Part shown: one piece after another, positions 54,006-64,000 of the stretch | How positions within the stretch are numbered: the stretch's first letter is position 1 | Layout: the number at the start of each line of letters is the position of its first letter | Origin: Clostridiales bacterium | GTDB taxonomy: Bacteria > Bacillota > Clostridia > Saccharofermentanales > Saccharofermentanaceae | Reading direction: 5' to 3' | DNA: 64,000 bases | NCBI GenBank assembly: GCA_017451265.1 | Contig: JAFSPU010000008.1 | Coordinates: 1 to 64,000 of the forward strand | Translations under genes and position numbers: made by a program | Notes under the pieces: model-generated | Seen by the model: the letters and a program-made list of their open reading frames with translations, nothing else | Told to the model about the DNA's origin: nothing | Database searches by the model: none

Positions 54006-56393
54006 TTACTTGATCTTGATAGGCTTAACCTTCCAGATCTCGTCAGCATACTCCTGGATCGTACGGTCAGAGGAGAATCTGCCGGAGTTGGCGATGTTCA
54101 GCCAGCACTTCTTAGCCCATGCGAGCTCGTCCTTGTAATCCTTGTACAGGCGGTCTCTTGTCTTTCTGTAATCGTCGAAGTCGCCGAGTACATAGTAAGG
54201 ATCACCGGGCTGCCAGTTGTCGCCGTAGATGAGGCCGTTGTACAGGTCTCTGAACATTCCTGTTCCCTCGTCGTTGAATGTGCCGTCGATCAAGCGGTCG
54301 AGAGCTTTCTTCAGGCCGGGGATGTTCTCATACTGCCACTGAGGGTTGTAGTAAGCCTTTGTAGCAGCCATATCCTGTGAGCGGCAGCCGAAGATGTAGA
54401 TGTTGTCGTTGCCGACAGCCTCTGCGATCTCAACGTTAGCACCGTCCATAGTACCGAGTGTTACGGCACCGTTCATCATGAACTTCATGTTACCTGTACC
54501 GGAAGCCTCGAGACCTGCTGTAGAGATCTGCTCGGATACATCTGCAGCCGGGAAGAGCTTCTCACCGTTGGATACGTTGTAGTTCTCTACGAATACGACC
54601 TTGAGCTTCTTGCTTACCTTAGGATCGGACTCGATGAGCTTAGCAATCTCGTTGATGAACTTGATGATAGCCTTAGCTCTGAAGTATCCGGGAGCGGCCT
54701 TGGCACCGAAGATGATGGTTACCGGCGGCATATCGAGTTTCGGATTCTCCTTGATCCTGTCATAGAGGTTAAGAGCATAGAGAGCGTTAAGGAGCTGTCT
54801 CTTGTACTCATGGAGTCTCTTGATCTGGATATCGTATACGGAATCAGGGTTAAGCTTAACGCCCTGCTTCTTCTCAAGATAATCAGCGAGTGTAGCCTTC
54901 TGAGCTCTCTTGACCTCGAGGAATCTTCTAAGAACCTTCTCGTCGTCAGCGAACTTCTCGAGCTGCTTCAGATCATCAAGGTGTGTTACCCAGTGATCGG
55001 AACCGAGGAGCTCTGTGATGAGAGCGCCGAGCTCAGGGTTACATGTTCTGAGCCATCTTCTCGGAGTTACACCGTTTGTCTTGTTGGAGAACTTCTCAGG
55101 ATAGATCTCGTACCAGTCCTTCAGAGTCTCAGCCTTGAGGATGTCTGTGTGCAGAGCAGCAACGCCGTTAACGGAATGAGAACCGTAAACAGCAAGCCAT
55201 GCCATCTGGATCTTACCGTCGGACAGAGGGCTCATACGGTCGATAACGTCTGAGTACAGACCGGACTCGTACATCTGAGCTCTGAACTGGTTGTTGATAC
55301 CCTCGATGATCTCGTAGATTCTCGGGAAAAGGAATCTGAAGATGGAGATATCCCATCTCTCGAGAGCCTCCTGCATTACTGTGTGGTTTGTATAGCAGAA
55401 TGTATCCTTTGTGATCTCCCATGCGTCTTCCCACTTGATGCCGTTCTCGTCTACAAGAAGTCTCATAAGCTCGGGAATACCGATAACAGGGTGAGTATCG
55501 TTAAGCTGGATTACATTGTACTTAGCGAAATCGTGAAGATCATCGCCGTGTGCCTTCTTATACTTTCTGATGATATCCTGCAGTGAAGCAGATACGAAGA
55601 AGTACTGCTGTCTTACACGCAGAACCTTACCGTCGTAAGAAGAATCGTTAGGATAGAGGACTCTCCAGATATCCTGAACTCTGTTTCTCTCAATAACGGC
55701 GTCGTCAAATCTCTGTGAATTAAAGAGATTGAAGTCGAACTCCTGTGCAGGCTCAGCCTTCCACAGACGGAGAAGGTTGATGTTCTTTGTGCCGTAACCT
55801 GTGATAGGGAGGTCATAAGGAACAGCCCATACGTCCATGTCGTTGTAGTGGACCTTTACCTTACGGTCATATCTGGGAAGTGTGAAAGGATAACCGTGCT
55901 CCATCCAGGAATCCGGATACTCCTTCTGGAAACCGTTCTCGATCTGCTGACGGAAAAGTCCGAATCTGTAAAGGATTCCGTAACCGTCTACAGGGAGGTT
56001 AAGTGTAGCGCATGAATCCATGAAACATGCTGCAAGTCTTCCGAGACCGCCGTTACCGAGTGAAGGATCCGTCTCCTCCTCAAGAATATCGGTAAGGTTC
56101 ATACCGAAGTTAGCCATAGCCTCCTTAGCCTGGTCATAGATACCGAGGTTCACGAGGTTGTTAAGCAGTGATCTTCCCTCAAGGAACTCAGCGGAAAGGT
56201 AGTGTGCCTGTCTCTTGGGCAGATATGTCTTTCTTGTAGCAAGGAAATCATCGGAAATGATCTCTACTACAGTCTTGGACAATGCTTCCCAGTAATCAGC
56301 GGGAGTAGCCATCTCGAGGGGCAGTCCCGTGCTGGCTCTCATGTGAGCCTGCATCTTCTCTTCAAGTAACTTAGCTGTTATATTCTTGGCCAT
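54006..56393 (-). CDS. glgP: Glycogen/maltodextrin phosphorylase
   Basis: A 795-residue PLP enzyme that releases glucose 1-phosphate from alpha-1,4-glucan. The N-terminal part has DEETDPSLGNGGLGRLAACF and DSCATLNLPVDGYGI; the PLP Lys is in EASGTGNMKFMMNGAVTLGTMDGANVEI. Length and order are those of GlgP. It has its own promoter and terminator and no glg genes beside it. Regulation by phosphorylation or AMP is not visible. Confidence 0.97.
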   Translation of the reverse strand: MAKNITAKLLEEKMQAHMRASTGLPLEMATPADYWEALSKTVVEIISDDFLATRKTYLPKRQAHYLSAEFLEGRSLLNNLVNLGIYDQAKEAMANFGMNLTDILEEETDPSLGNGGLGRLAACFMDSCATLNLPVDGYGILYRFGLFRQQIENGFQKEYPDSWMEHGYPFTLPRYDRKVKVHYNDMDVWAVPYDLPITGYGTKNINLLRLWKAEPAQEFDFNLFNSQRFDDAVIERNRVQDIWRVLYPNDSSYDGKVLRVRQQYFFVSASLQDIIRKYKKAHGDDLHDFAKYNVIQLNDTHPVIGIPELMRLLVDENGIKWEDAWEITKDTFCYTNHTVMQEALERWDISIFRFLFPRIYEIIEGINNQFRAQMYESGLYSDVIDRMSPLSDGKIQMAWLAVYGSHSVNGVAALHTDILKAETLKDWYEIYPEKFSNKTNGVTPRRWLRTCNPELGALITELLGSDHWVTHLDDLKQLEKFADDEKVLRRFLEVKRAQKATLADYLEKKQGVKLNPDSVYDIQIKRLHEYKRQLLNALYALNLYDRIKENPKLDMPPVTIIFGAKAAPGYFRAKAIIKFINEIAKLIESDPKVSKKLKVVFVENYNVSNGEKLFPAADVSEQISTAGLEASGTGNMKFMMNGAVTLGTMDGANVEIAEAVGNDNIYIFGCRSQDMAATKAYYNPQWQYENIPGLKKALDRLIDGTFNDEGTGMFRDLYNGLIYGDNWQPGDPYYVLGDFDDYRKTRDRLYKDYKDELAWAKKCWLNIANSGRFSSDRTIQEYADEIWKVKPIKIK

Positions 56394-56421
56394 GATGACC
56401 CTCCTAATAAAAACTCAACTA

Positions 56422-56450
56422 ATTTTACCCAAATGAGGCTATTAGGTCAA
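56422..56450 (-). promoter_or_regulatory. Promoter of glgP
   Basis: Minus-strand TTGACC (56445-56450), 17-bp spacer, TAAAAT (56422-56427), with AGGAGGG before the ATG. Confidence 0.7.
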
Positions 56451-56559
56451 TTTGAACAAATGACTAATCTGTGAACTATGTAATATCAACAAATTCAGTT
56501 GATAATTACCCCCTCCTATATTAAACTTATTAAATATATAGGCTAAAGGCGGTCAGCAA

Positions 56560-57447
56560 ATGAATTTTGGAGCAGCTATGGCTATCGCAGCCATCTTAGG
56601 CGCGTTAATCGGATATTCACAGACATTTGTCTTCGCAAAGCTTCCCGAGAAGTGGCTTCAGGACTACGGGGTCAAGGAAACAGACCCGGATTTCCGACTT
56701 TCCAAGAGGATGAAGCTCTACCCTCACGGCGTGCTCTCCGCCCTTTTCTGTGCCTTCATCTACACATTTTTCGTGACATTCGGCTTTAACACATACTTTA
56801 ACCCGCCTGCATTCTTCCACATCATCGCGATCTTCCTGGCAACTCCCGTCATCGTTATCGTCATGATGTCTGACAGGCTTAACCGAATCATCCCCGACGA
56901 GTGCTCCCTTGCGCTCGCGGCCATCGGCGTCTTCCTGCTTATCGGCGACTTCTTCGAAAGGAACCCCTGGTTTACCGAGCAGGCCGCCTGGTACATCCCG
57001 CTTCTTAACAGGATCTTCGCAGCCCTGATAGGCGGCGGAGTCCTCTTCCTAATCAACTTCATCTGCCTGACCTTCCTCGGCAAAGAGGGCATGGGACAGG
57101 GAGACATGAAGCTTCTGGCTGCATGCGGCCTCATCGTCGGCTGCTACGGCCTCATCGTCGTAATCTATGTTGGAATCATAGTCGCGGTCTTCTTCGCGAT
57201 CCCCCTCCTCATCCGCAAGTACATGCGCAAGGCTGCAGAGAAGCGTGAGATCGAGCAGGCTGAGGACAAGGCTGCCAAGAGGCGCGAGATCGCCAAGCGC
57301 AAGGCACAGATTCACTTTGCCGACGACCCCGACTACCTCGCTTTCGGTCCCTTCCTGGCACTCGGCACCGCCGTTTACATGGCCATGGAGCCCTTCTTCG
57401 TCTCCAAGATGATCGACACACTTCAGTTATTCGGGCTGGCGTTCTGA
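56560..57447 (+). CDS. A24-family prepilin peptidase
   Basis: A 295-residue membrane aspartyl protease. The catalytic Asp pair is in MSDRLNRIIPDE and GQGDMKLLAACG, with FGPFLALG near the end. It has about seven membrane segments. It lacks the N-terminal four-cysteine methyltransferase-type zinc site, so it may only cleave. Between segments six and seven is a charged coiled coil (KRREIAKRKAQ) of about 40 residues, not usual. It could process the Flp-like pilin at 475-621. No pilin gene is next to it. Confidence 0.9.
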   Translation: MNFGAAMAIAAILGALIGYSQTFVFAKLPEKWLQDYGVKETDPDFRLSKRMKLYPHGVLSALFCAFIYTFFVTFGFNTYFNPPAFFHIIAIFLATPVIVIVMMSDRLNRIIPDECSLALAAIGVFLLIGDFFERNPWFTEQAAWYIPLLNRIFAALIGGGVLFLINFICLTFLGKEGMGQGDMKLLAACGLIVGCYGLIVVIYVGIIVAVFFAIPLLIRKYMRKAAEKREIEQAEDKAAKRREIAKRKAQIHFADDPDYLAFGPFLALGTAVYMAMEPFFVSKMIDTLQLFGLAF

Positions 57448-57448
57448 C

Positions 57449-58459
57449 ATGAGCGATACCAAGGAGAGAGAAAAGCCGGAAGTACCCGTTCTCGAGATAC
57501 TTAAGCATAATTTCCTGCCTCCCCGCGTGATGACCTGGGGCTGGCCTTTAATGCTGCTGTCCATCATGACGGCGGCCTTCTTCGCGGCAAGGTGCCTGTT
57601 CAAGAACCCGGATCTTCCGTTCCCCGCGGCATCCGTAGTCGGCTGCTCCTTCCTGGTGATACTTGAGACCCTGTGTGCCCTCGTACTCCCCGCGGTCATG
57701 TGCTCCAGAGGCTTCGAGGACAGGCCGGTAGGCCATTTCACAGGCGTCGGCGCCCTTATTCTGTCATTTATCTCCGGCATCCCGCTCACCATGATCAGGG
57801 TACCGCTTTATAACGCGCTCGCATGGGTTACGCTCCGTCTTACGGGCAACTCCGTCTATCCCGTGTTCTTCCACGGCAATACTGACTCCCCTTACGGTGT
57901 CTACCTCTCGATCCTGTGCGACGTCATCATCCCGGCTTTCGGCGCATCGATATTCTTCTTCGGCCTTCTGTGGTGCAGGTTCAAAAGCACCGACAGGTTC
58001 AAGGCCATCATCGTTATCACGGCGGCATTCGTGCTGTACTCCATGGACTTCACCTCAACCCTCGCAATAGCTGCGGCCGGCATCTGGTGCTGCTACCTAA
58101 GATCCCGCATCTACAACATGTGGGCTCCCTTCCTGTGCCTCATCTCCATGGGCCTGTGCGAGATGTTCCTGCCAGATACACTCGCGCGCATCGACATCTT
58201 CAACGTGCAGACATATGCCGATATCGGCTCGACTTATTTCTACTCTTCACTGCCGTCATTCTTCATGGGAATGGTACTTCTGCTGTTCTTCATTAGGATG
58301 CTTGATTCATTCTCGATCTCCTTAAGACACGAGGTGAACGGCAGCGAGGACGATGACATCATCCCGCCCTTTGACAAAAGCATTAACCTGTCTTTATTAT
58401 TGACTATGACGGTGTTTATTGTCGTTTGGGTGCTGATTTTTAAAGGAGTATTCATTTGA
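57449..58459 (+). CDS. Multi-pass membrane protein, possibly degenerate CPBP-like
   Basis: A 336-residue protein with about eight or nine membrane segments, starting one base after the prepilin peptidase stop. The segment ITAAFVLYSMDFTSTLAIAAAGIWCCYLRSRIYNMWAPFL has the spacing of CPBP/CAAX proteases, but the EExxxR and HxxxN residues are missing, so enzymatic activity is doubtful. It overlaps the next gene by 4 bases. Confidence 0.7.
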   Translation: MSDTKEREKPEVPVLEILKHNFLPPRVMTWGWPLMLLSIMTAAFFAARCLFKNPDLPFPAASVVGCSFLVILETLCALVLPAVMCSRGFEDRPVGHFTGVGALILSFISGIPLTMIRVPLYNALAWVTLRLTGNSVYPVFFHGNTDSPYGVYLSILCDVIIPAFGASIFFFGLLWCRFKSTDRFKAIIVITAAFVLYSMDFTSTLAIAAAGIWCCYLRSRIYNMWAPFLCLISMGLCEMFLPDTLARIDIFNVQTYADIGSTYFYSSLPSFFMGMVLLLFFIRMLDSFSISLRHEVNGSEDDDIIPPFDKSINLSLLLTMTVFIVVWVLIFKGVFI

Positions 58460-59688
58460 ACGATCACGAAAGATACATAAAAGACCGTGCCACGGTCATG
58501 AGCATAATCAAGTACCTTCTCATAACGGCCGTTACTGCCCTGCTCCTTTTCTGTGCAACCAGAGTGATCTCGGTCCTCATCCCTTTCCTTATAGGATTCC
58601 TGCTCGCGCGTACTGCACATGCCATTGCAGCTCCTATCAATCGGCGCAGGAAAAAGAACCTCGCTTTCGACAGCAAAAAGAAGAAAAAGACCGAGATACG
58701 CATCTACATCGTTCTCGTAGTAATTATCATCATCGCCGCGGCTTACGGCATCTTCTCCCTCATCGGTCAGATCACCAGAGCCTTCGCCGCACTTCAGGGC
58801 TATGCCGCTGACTTCTCCGATACAGGTAAACTCTGGAGTGCCCTTCAGAGCGTATCCGAAAGCAACGGAGGAATCTTCAAGGACTCATTCGTGGAGACCA
58901 TAATGGCCAACATCAACCAGATTCAGGCGAGCATCATGGAGGAACTCCCCACCATCTTAAGCAAGACGGTCACATCCGTATGGAGCATCATAGGAAACAT
59001 TCCTTATGGACTCTTCGTTGTCATCAGCGTTTTCATGAGCGGATATTACTTCATAAGCGACGGTCCTACGGTTCTTAAGGCTTACATCAAGACCGTTCCC
59101 AACCACTCATTCAGAAGGACATCGATCGAGCTTATCAACAATCTCTCGCTCACATTGTTCAGAGCTTTGGGCGGCTACCTCGCACTGCTTCTCATCACCA
59201 TGCTCGAGTCATGGATCGCATTCAGCTTCGCTGGCGTGGAATACGCTCTCGTGCTGGCTCTCGTAACAGCTATACTCGACTTCCTGCCGGTCCTCGGCAT
59301 CTCCGCCACAATGTGGCCTGTCATCATCTACTGCGCAGTTCATGAGAACTATAAGGGCGCTATCATCATTATCATCGCCATGGCCATCATGACGGTCATC
59401 AGAAGATTCATCGAGCCCGCCATCGTAGGAAAGTCCCTGCACCTGCACCCTCTGGCCATGCTTATCTCCATGGCGGCAGGCGTTTATATCTGGGGTGCCG
59501 TAGGCTTCCTATTAGGACCCGTAGTCTTCATCATCCTTCTCGATGCCTTCAAGGTATTCGGCCTTGATAAGAAGTTCCAGAAGTTCCTTGCCAGAGTACT
59601 CGGCAGATTCATGGAAAACGACGACGAGAAGAAGGAATCTTCAAAGCCTGATGAAGACGAGCTGAGTGTTTATTCAGGGGAAGAGTAA
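58456..59688 (+). CDS. AI-2E family permease
   Basis: A 410-residue membrane protein with eight segments in the AI-2E/PerM arrangement; IEPAIVGKSLHLHPLAMLISMAAGVYIWGAVGFLLGPV is the signature. The family covers YtvI-like and Na+/H+ related exporters. The start is a TTG (58456) overlapping the upstream stop; GGAGT lies before it. The C-terminus is acidic (DDEKKESSKPDEDE). Confidence 0.88.
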   Translation: MNDHERYIKDRATVMSIIKYLLITAVTALLLFCATRVISVLIPFLIGFLLARTAHAIAAPINRRRKKNLAFDSKKKKKTEIRIYIVLVVIIIIAAAYGIFSLIGQITRAFAALQGYAADFSDTGKLWSALQSVSESNGGIFKDSFVETIMANINQIQASIMEELPTILSKTVTSVWSIIGNIPYGLFVVISVFMSGYYFISDGPTVLKAYIKTVPNHSFRRTSIELINNLSLTLFRALGGYLALLLITMLESWIAFSFAGVEYALVLALVTAILDFLPVLGISATMWPVIIYCAVHENYKGAIIIIIAMAIMTVIRRFIEPAIVGKSLHLHPLAMLISMAAGVYIWGAVGFLLGPVVFIILLDAFKVFGLDKKFQKFLARVLGRFMENDDEKKESSKPDEDELSVYSGEE

Positions 59689-60942
59689 TTAAGCCATAGG
59701 TGCGATTCCGTCATCCTTATCGCCGTCTCTGGACAGATAAGTGAGTGCGGGAAGATCACATTCCCTGTCAAATCTTACGATGAATTCGGTTCCCGGATGA
59801 GGAACGCTCTCCAGTGCATTGCCGTCCATATCGACTATGGACATAACCTTAAGAGGCTCCTCGTATCCCACAGGCTTCAGCACATTAAGGCTGTCGCCGG
59901 CATAAAGCTTATTTTTCTGCACGGCCCTGTAAGCGCCGTCGGAAGTCTTCCCCGTAATCTGCGCCACCACAAAAGCCGGCTTCACGTAAGTGCGGTCCAG
60001 CGCAATCTTGGCGTCATCGGCAGGACTGTCGTAGAAGAAACCCGTGTCGTAGTCCCTGTGTGTAAGCTTTTCAAGCAGCTCGGGCCACTTGGGGCTTACG
60101 CTCCACGCGGAAGGATCCTTAAGGTACAGGTCGACTGCCTCGCGGTATACCTTGGCTGTAACGGCTGCATAGTAGTCACCCTTGATACGTCCCTCGATCT
60201 TAAGCGAGTTGATGCCCGCGTCGATCAGATCCGGCACGTGCTCTATCATGGAGAGATCCTTGGAGCTTAAAATGTAAGTCCCGCGCTCATCCTGCTCCAC
60301 CGGGAACAGCATGTCAGGGCGCTTCTCCTCCACAAGCGAGTAACCCCACCTGCAAGGCTGTGCGCAGGCGCCTCCGTTAGAACGGCGGCCTGTGAAGTAA
60401 TTGCTTAAGATGCAGCGGCCTGAGTACGAGATGCACATGGCGCCGTGCACGAAGGCCTCGAGCTCAAGCTCGGGAGAGATGTTGGCACGGATACTGCGGA
60501 TGTCTTCCAGGGAAAGCTCACGCGCGAGCACTATCCTCGTGGCACCCTGCTTATGCCAGAAGTTGCACGCATCCGAGTTGGTTACGGAAGCCTGCGTGGA
60601 AATGTGTATGTCGAGGTCGGGAGCGACATCCTTCACGCGGGAGAAGATGCCGGGGTCGCTTACGAGAACTGCGTCAGCATGAGCCTCGTGAGCCGTGAAG
60701 TCGATCTCGTCGTTTATCACCCTCATGTCAGACTCAAGGCCCATGATATTCATGGTCACATAGCACTTCACTCCGCGCTCGTGGGCGTAGGCGATGCACT
60801 CCTTCATCTGCTCATGGTCGAAATTATCTGAGAATGTCCTTAAGCCGAACTGCTTGCCGGACATGTACACGGCATCCGCGCCGTAAGCGATCGCAGTCTT
60901 GAGCTTCTCGGGGGACCCCGCGGGTGACAGAACTTCTACCAT
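59689..60942 (-). CDS. U32-family peptidase, TrhP-like
   Basis: A 417-residue U32 protein. The family signature is EAFVHGAMCISYSGRCILSNYFTGRRSNGGACAQPCRW with four cysteines that bind an iron-sulfur cluster in TrhP. The N-terminus is EVLSPAGSPEKLKTAIAYGADAVYMSG. TrhP (YegQ/YrrN/YrrO) makes 5-hydroxyuridine at the tRNA wobble position. mltG just upstream recalls the Bacillus yrrL-yrrO order, which supports this. It overlaps mltG by one base. Confidence 0.93.
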   Translation of the reverse strand: MVEVLSPAGSPEKLKTAIAYGADAVYMSGKQFGLRTFSDNFDHEQMKECIAYAHERGVKCYVTMNIMGLESDMRVINDEIDFTAHEAHADAVLVSDPGIFSRVKDVAPDLDIHISTQASVTNSDACNFWHKQGATRIVLARELSLEDIRSIRANISPELELEAFVHGAMCISYSGRCILSNYFTGRRSNGGACAQPCRWGYSLVEEKRPDMLFPVEQDERGTYILSSKDLSMIEHVPDLIDAGINSLKIEGRIKGDYYAAVTAKVYREAVDLYLKDPSAWSVSPKWPELLEKLTHRDYDTGFFYDSPADDAKIALDRTYVKPAFVVAQITGKTSDGAYRAVQKNKLYAGDSLNVLKPVGYEEPLKVMSIVDMDGNALESVPHPGTEFIVRFDRECDLPALTYLSRDGDKDDGIAPMA

Positions 60943-62132
60943 CAGCCTTCCTCCGAAGTTGTTTCCTGCGTCTCCTGTGAAGCTGCAGCGAGTGCCGCCT
61001 GGTTTGCCTCCCAGTTAGCCTGGAAGATGGCAACATTATTCTCGTGCTCGGAGAGAGTTACAGCGAAGAGCGTACCGCCGTTGCCGTCAGCACAGAAGTA
61101 CATATAGTTCGAGTTAGGCTCCGGATAAAGAGCAGCCTGAATGGCGTCGGTACCGGGCATGCAGATAGGTCCCGGGGGAAGTCCCTGGTAGATATAAGTG
61201 TTATAGGGGCTGTCCAAAGAAATGTCATCGGCAGTAAGGATGATATCGGGATCAAGTCCGTTCATCCTTCTGATGAAGTTGATAGTCGCGTCGGAGCCCA
61301 AGTAATGCATGCTCTCATCATCGGAATTCATTCTGTTTCTGAATACCGAAGAGATATACATCATGTCCGTCATGTTGGAAGACTCAGCCTGAATGATGGA
61401 TGCCAAAGTGATGATCTGGTCCATCGACATTCCGAGCGCAGCAGCTCTCTCATAGTACTCGTCGAGCAGTTTCTTCTCGGTATTGTTAAGCATGGTGGAG
61501 ATGATGGTGCGCGCACTGGCGTTGACGTCAAACTCATATGTATCAGGGAAAAGATATCCTGACAGGACATGGTCACGTCCTTCGGTAAGTGCGATCTGAG
61601 ATACGAAGGAATAGTCAGTGAACAGGTTCGGGCTGTCCATGCACTCGTCCATCTCCTCATCGGAGAATGTAAGTCCGGCCTCATGGAGCCTGATCTTCAT
61701 CTCTTCATAAGTGATTCCCTCAGGGAAAGTAACGGTTACGCTGTAAGACTTCTGAGTCAGAAGGAACATGATCTCGTCGTAATCAAGGCCGGCTATAAGA
61801 TAGTGCGTACCTGCCTGGTATGCGCCGTCGAAGCCGTTTACCTTAGAAAGCAAAGAGAACATGAAAGTGTTGTCGATAAGCTCAAGTTCATAAAGCTTAT
61901 CGGCGATATCAGAGGTCATGTCACCTGTATTGATGACAAAAGGAATGGCACCTTCCGTGTTGTTATCAACAACGAAGGTGCCGTCTTCCAGGCCCTGCTG
62001 AAGAGCGTTAAAACGCTCCTCCTGGGAAATTACGTAATTATAGCCGACATAAACTCCGAGGATCGCGAAAGCAACGACCAACAGGAGTACAACAAGAATA
62101 TTAAAAACAATTTTAAGCTTCTTTGACAGCAT
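60942..62132 (-). CDS. mltG: Endolytic transglycosylase MltG
   Basis: A 396-residue YceG-like membrane enzyme that ends growing glycan chains. An anchor (10-28) is followed by FVINTGDMTSDIADKLYE, the catalytic Glu in LASIIQAESSN, and the product-binding end YNTYIYQGLPPGPICMPG. A Gln/Glu-rich tail ends it. The gene starts 20 bases inside typA. Confidence 0.93.
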   Translation of the reverse strand: MLSKKLKIVFNILVVLLLVVAFAILGVYVGYNYVISQEERFNALQQGLEDGTFVVDNNTEGAIPFVINTGDMTSDIADKLYELELIDNTFMFSLLSKVNGFDGAYQAGTHYLIAGLDYDEIMFLLTQKSYSVTVTFPEGITYEEMKIRLHEAGLTFSDEEMDECMDSPNLFTDYSFVSQIALTEGRDHVLSGYLFPDTYEFDVNASARTIISTMLNNTEKKLLDEYYERAAALGMSMDQIITLASIIQAESSNMTDMMYISSVFRNRMNSDDESMHYLGSDATINFIRRMNGLDPDIILTADDISLDSPYNTYIYQGLPPGPICMPGTDAIQAALYPEPNSNYMYFCADGNGGTLFAVTLSEHENNVAIFQANWEANQAALAAASQETQETTSEEG

Positions 62133-63963
62133 CTTTCTTCTTAGCTTCGGCCTTGAGACGCTGGTCGGTATTGAGTATCTTCTTTCTCAGTCTGATACTC
62201 TTGGGAGTTACTTCGCAAAGCTCATCGTCTTCTACGAATTCGAGACACTGCTCAAGGCTGAAATTAAGAGGAGGTGTGAGACGCATAGCATCATCACTTC
62301 CGGCAGCACGCATGTTGGTAACGTGCTTCTTCTTACAAACATTTACGGTGATATCCTCGGGCTTCGGGTTAATGCCGACGATCATACCTTCGTAAACATC
62401 CGTGCCGGCACCTATGAGAAGGTTTCCTCTGTCCTGTGCGTTATAAAGACCGTAGGTCATCGCCGTACCGCTCTCGAACGCTACAAGGACTCCATGTGAA
62501 CGTGTCGCGATCTGTCCCGCAACCGGCTCATAGCCGCTGATTATGGAGTTCATTATACCATTGCCCTTAGTGTCGGTCAAAAACTCAGTACGGTATCCGA
62601 TAAGTCCTCTTGAGGGGATATTGAACTCAAGTCTTGTGTATCCCTTTGAAGGAGGAAGCATGTTTCTCATCTCTGCCTTACGGCTTCCGAGCTTCTCGAT
62701 TACGGCACCTACGAACTCCTCGGGAACGTCGATAACGAGGTCCTCGTAAGGCTCGCAAAGAACGCCGTCGATCTCCTTCATGATAACCTTGGGCTTACTT
62801 ACCTGAAGCTCGTAACCCTGTCTTCTCATCTCCTCGATGAGAATGGAAAGATGGAGCTCTCCTCTTCCCTTTACGATGAAGGACTCAGTGGTATCTGTCT
62901 CTTCAACTCTCATGGAAACGTTAGTCTCGATCTCCTTGAAGAGTCTGTCTCTTAAGTGACGGCTTGTAACGAACTTTCCTTCCTGACCTGCGAAGGGGGA
63001 GTCGTTTACGGAGAATGTCATTGCAATGGTAGGCTCATCGATCTTAACGAACGGGAGAGCCTCAGGTGTGGAAGAGTCGCACAGTGTATCACCGATACCG
63101 ATATCAGGGATACCTGCAACGCAGACGATCTCACCGATGGAAGCCTCTGTAACTTCCTGTCTGCCGAGACCGGAGAAGCGCAGGAGCTTAACGATCCTTG
63201 CGTTTCTCTTACCTTCCTGCTCGATGTTAACTACGCAAACATTCTCGCCCTGCTTAACAGTACCTCTCTCAACTCTTCCGATGGCGATTCTGCCGATATA
63301 AGGATCGGAGTCGATGTTGGAAACGAGCAGCTGCATGGGAGCCTCGGGATCACCCTGAGGGCAGGGTGTATTCTCGATGATGGTGTCGAGAACGGGGCAG
63401 AAATCAGTAGCTCTGCCTTCTGTGTAATCCTTAAGATCGAAGCATGCTACGCCGACCTTACCGGATGAATATACGATCGGGAAGTCGAGCTGGTCCTCAT
63501 CAGCGCCAAGCTCGATGAAGAGGTCGAGAACCATGTCTACGACCTGCAAAGGTCTTGCATCAGGTCTGTCGATCTTATTGATGCAGACGATAGGACGAAG
63601 TCCGAGCTCGAGAGCCTTATGAAGAACGAATCTTGTCTGGGGCATAGGGCCGTCGAAAGCATCTACTACGAGCAGAACTGCGTCGACCATCTTCAGTACA
63701 CGCTCAACCTCACCTCCGAAGTCTGCGTGTCCGGGAGTATCAACAACGTTGATTCTGATTCCCTTGTAATCGATAGCTGTGTTCTTGGCAAGGATAGTGA
63801 TTCCTCTCTCCCTTTCAAGATCGTTGCTGTCCATTACCTGCTCTACGATCTGCTCATTCTCGCGGTAGATACCTGCCTGCTTGAGCATGGAATCGACGAT
63901 AGTAGTCTTACCGTGGTCAACGTGTGCGATGATGGCGATGTTCCTTAAATTCTCGATCTTCAT
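62113..63963 (-). CDS. typA: Ribosome-associated GTPase TypA/BipA
   Basis: A 616-residue translational GTPase. G1 is [16 protein letters not shown]2/G3 are [11 protein letters not shown] and [17 protein letters not shown]4 is NKIDRPDA. The domain order matches EF-G without domain IV, and the C-terminal domain has [12 protein letters not shown] and [14 protein letters not shown]. It helps ribosome assembly and growth in stress. GGAG stands eight bases before the ATG. It heads the operon typA-mltG-U32. Confidence 0.97.
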   Translation of the reverse strand: MKIENLRNIAIIAHVDHGKTTIVDSMLKQAGIYRENEQIVEQVMDSNDLERERGITILAKNTAIDYKGIRINVVDTPGHADFGGEVERVLKMVDAVLLVVDAFDGPMPQTRFVLHKALELGLRPIVCINKIDRPDARPLQVVDMVLDLFIELGADEDQLDFPIVYSSGKVGVACFDLKDYTEGRATDFCPVLDTIIENTPCPQGDPEAPMQLLVSNIDSDPYIGRIAIGRVERGTVKQGENVCVVNIEQEGKRNARIVKLLRFSGLGRQEVTEASIGEIVCVAGIPDIGIGDTLCDSSTPEALPFVKIDEPTIAMTFSVNDSPFAGQEGKFVTSRHLRDRLFKEIETNVSMRVEETDTTESFIVKGRGELHLSILIEEMRRQGYELQVSKPKVIMKEIDGVLCEPYEDLVIDVPEEFVGAVIEKLGSRKAEMRNMLPPSKGYTRLEFNIPSRGLIGYRTEFLTDTKGNGIMNSIISGYEPVAGQIATRSHGVLVAFESGTAMTYGLYNAQDRGNLLIGAGTDVYEGMIVGINPKPEDITVNVCKKKHVTNMRAAGSDDAMRLTPPLNFSLEQCLEFVEDDELCEVTPKSIRLRKKILNTDQRLKAEAKKKDAVKEA

Positions 63964-64000
63964 ACGTGATACTCCGTTAATAATATAAAATACGATTTTT

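Overview
The window looks like a chromosomal segment from a member of the Bacillota, class Clostridia, probably an anaerobic gut or rumen lineage. The signs are Shine-Dalgarno sites of the AGGAGG type, sigma-A promoters (TTGACA-17-TATAAT), an L27 with a cleavable N-terminal extension next to the Prp protease, a Spo0A-like DNA-binding domain, a 7TMR-DISM-type histidine kinase, and family choices such as DUF951, DUF1385 and YdbC. Genes are dense and lie on both strands in short operons. I found no insertion sequence, prophage, CRISPR array, rRNA or intact tRNA. Species cannot be named from the sequence alone.

Layout. 0-4 kb: a tRNA-Ser-like palindromic remnant, a tiny Flp-like pilin, two membrane or lipoprotein genes with a TPM domain, a YjjG-type HAD phosphatase and a membrane protein. 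4-7.3 kb: a DUF2975-like/YozG-like pair, a RelA/SpoT-type alarmone synthetase and two paralogous HAD-like proteins, one fused to a ParB-like domain. 7.4-9.9 kb: the ribosome-linked set rplU-prp-rpmA-obg behind a strong promoter. 10-11.5 kb: a DHH phosphoesterase. 11.5-20.5 kb: murC, a large unknown membrane protein and two giant TIR-transmembrane-beta-propeller proteins, all packed in one apparent operon. 20.6-28.8 kb: CPA2 antiporter, ybaK, a VOC protein, DUF951, prmC, DUF1385, rpmE, rho and a phosphoesterase. 28.9-33.9 kb: GlsB-like protein, mreB, leuS, a zinc-cluster protein and a RibD-like reductase. 34-40.3 kb: a very large multi-pass membrane protein, two lipoproteins, an SH3b-NlpC/P60 wall hydrolase and a thioesterase. 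40.3-40.9 kb: a region of about 600 nt without ORFs that has its own promoter, a closing helix and a terminator, i.e. a large structured noncoding RNA. 41-53.7 kb: MscS, a radical SAM protein, dinB, a two-component system, HU, a Spo0A-C-like regulator, 5-FTHF cyclo-ligase, ligA, YdbC and a second phosphoesterase. 54-64 kb: glgP, a prepilin peptidase, an AI-2E-type permease, a U32 peptidase, mltG and typA.

Themes. Housekeeping translation and cell-wall functions dominate. The items most worth attention are the large noncoding RNA at about 40,311-40,909 (minus strand), the TIR-propeller pair in the murC operon, the ParB-HAD/HAD pair and the Spo0A-C-like protein without a recognisable phosphoacceptor. 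The small pilin at one end and the type IV prepilin peptidase at the other could act together. Start codons were moved inward from the longest ORF wherever a clear Shine-Dalgarno site supported it; this is stated per gene.
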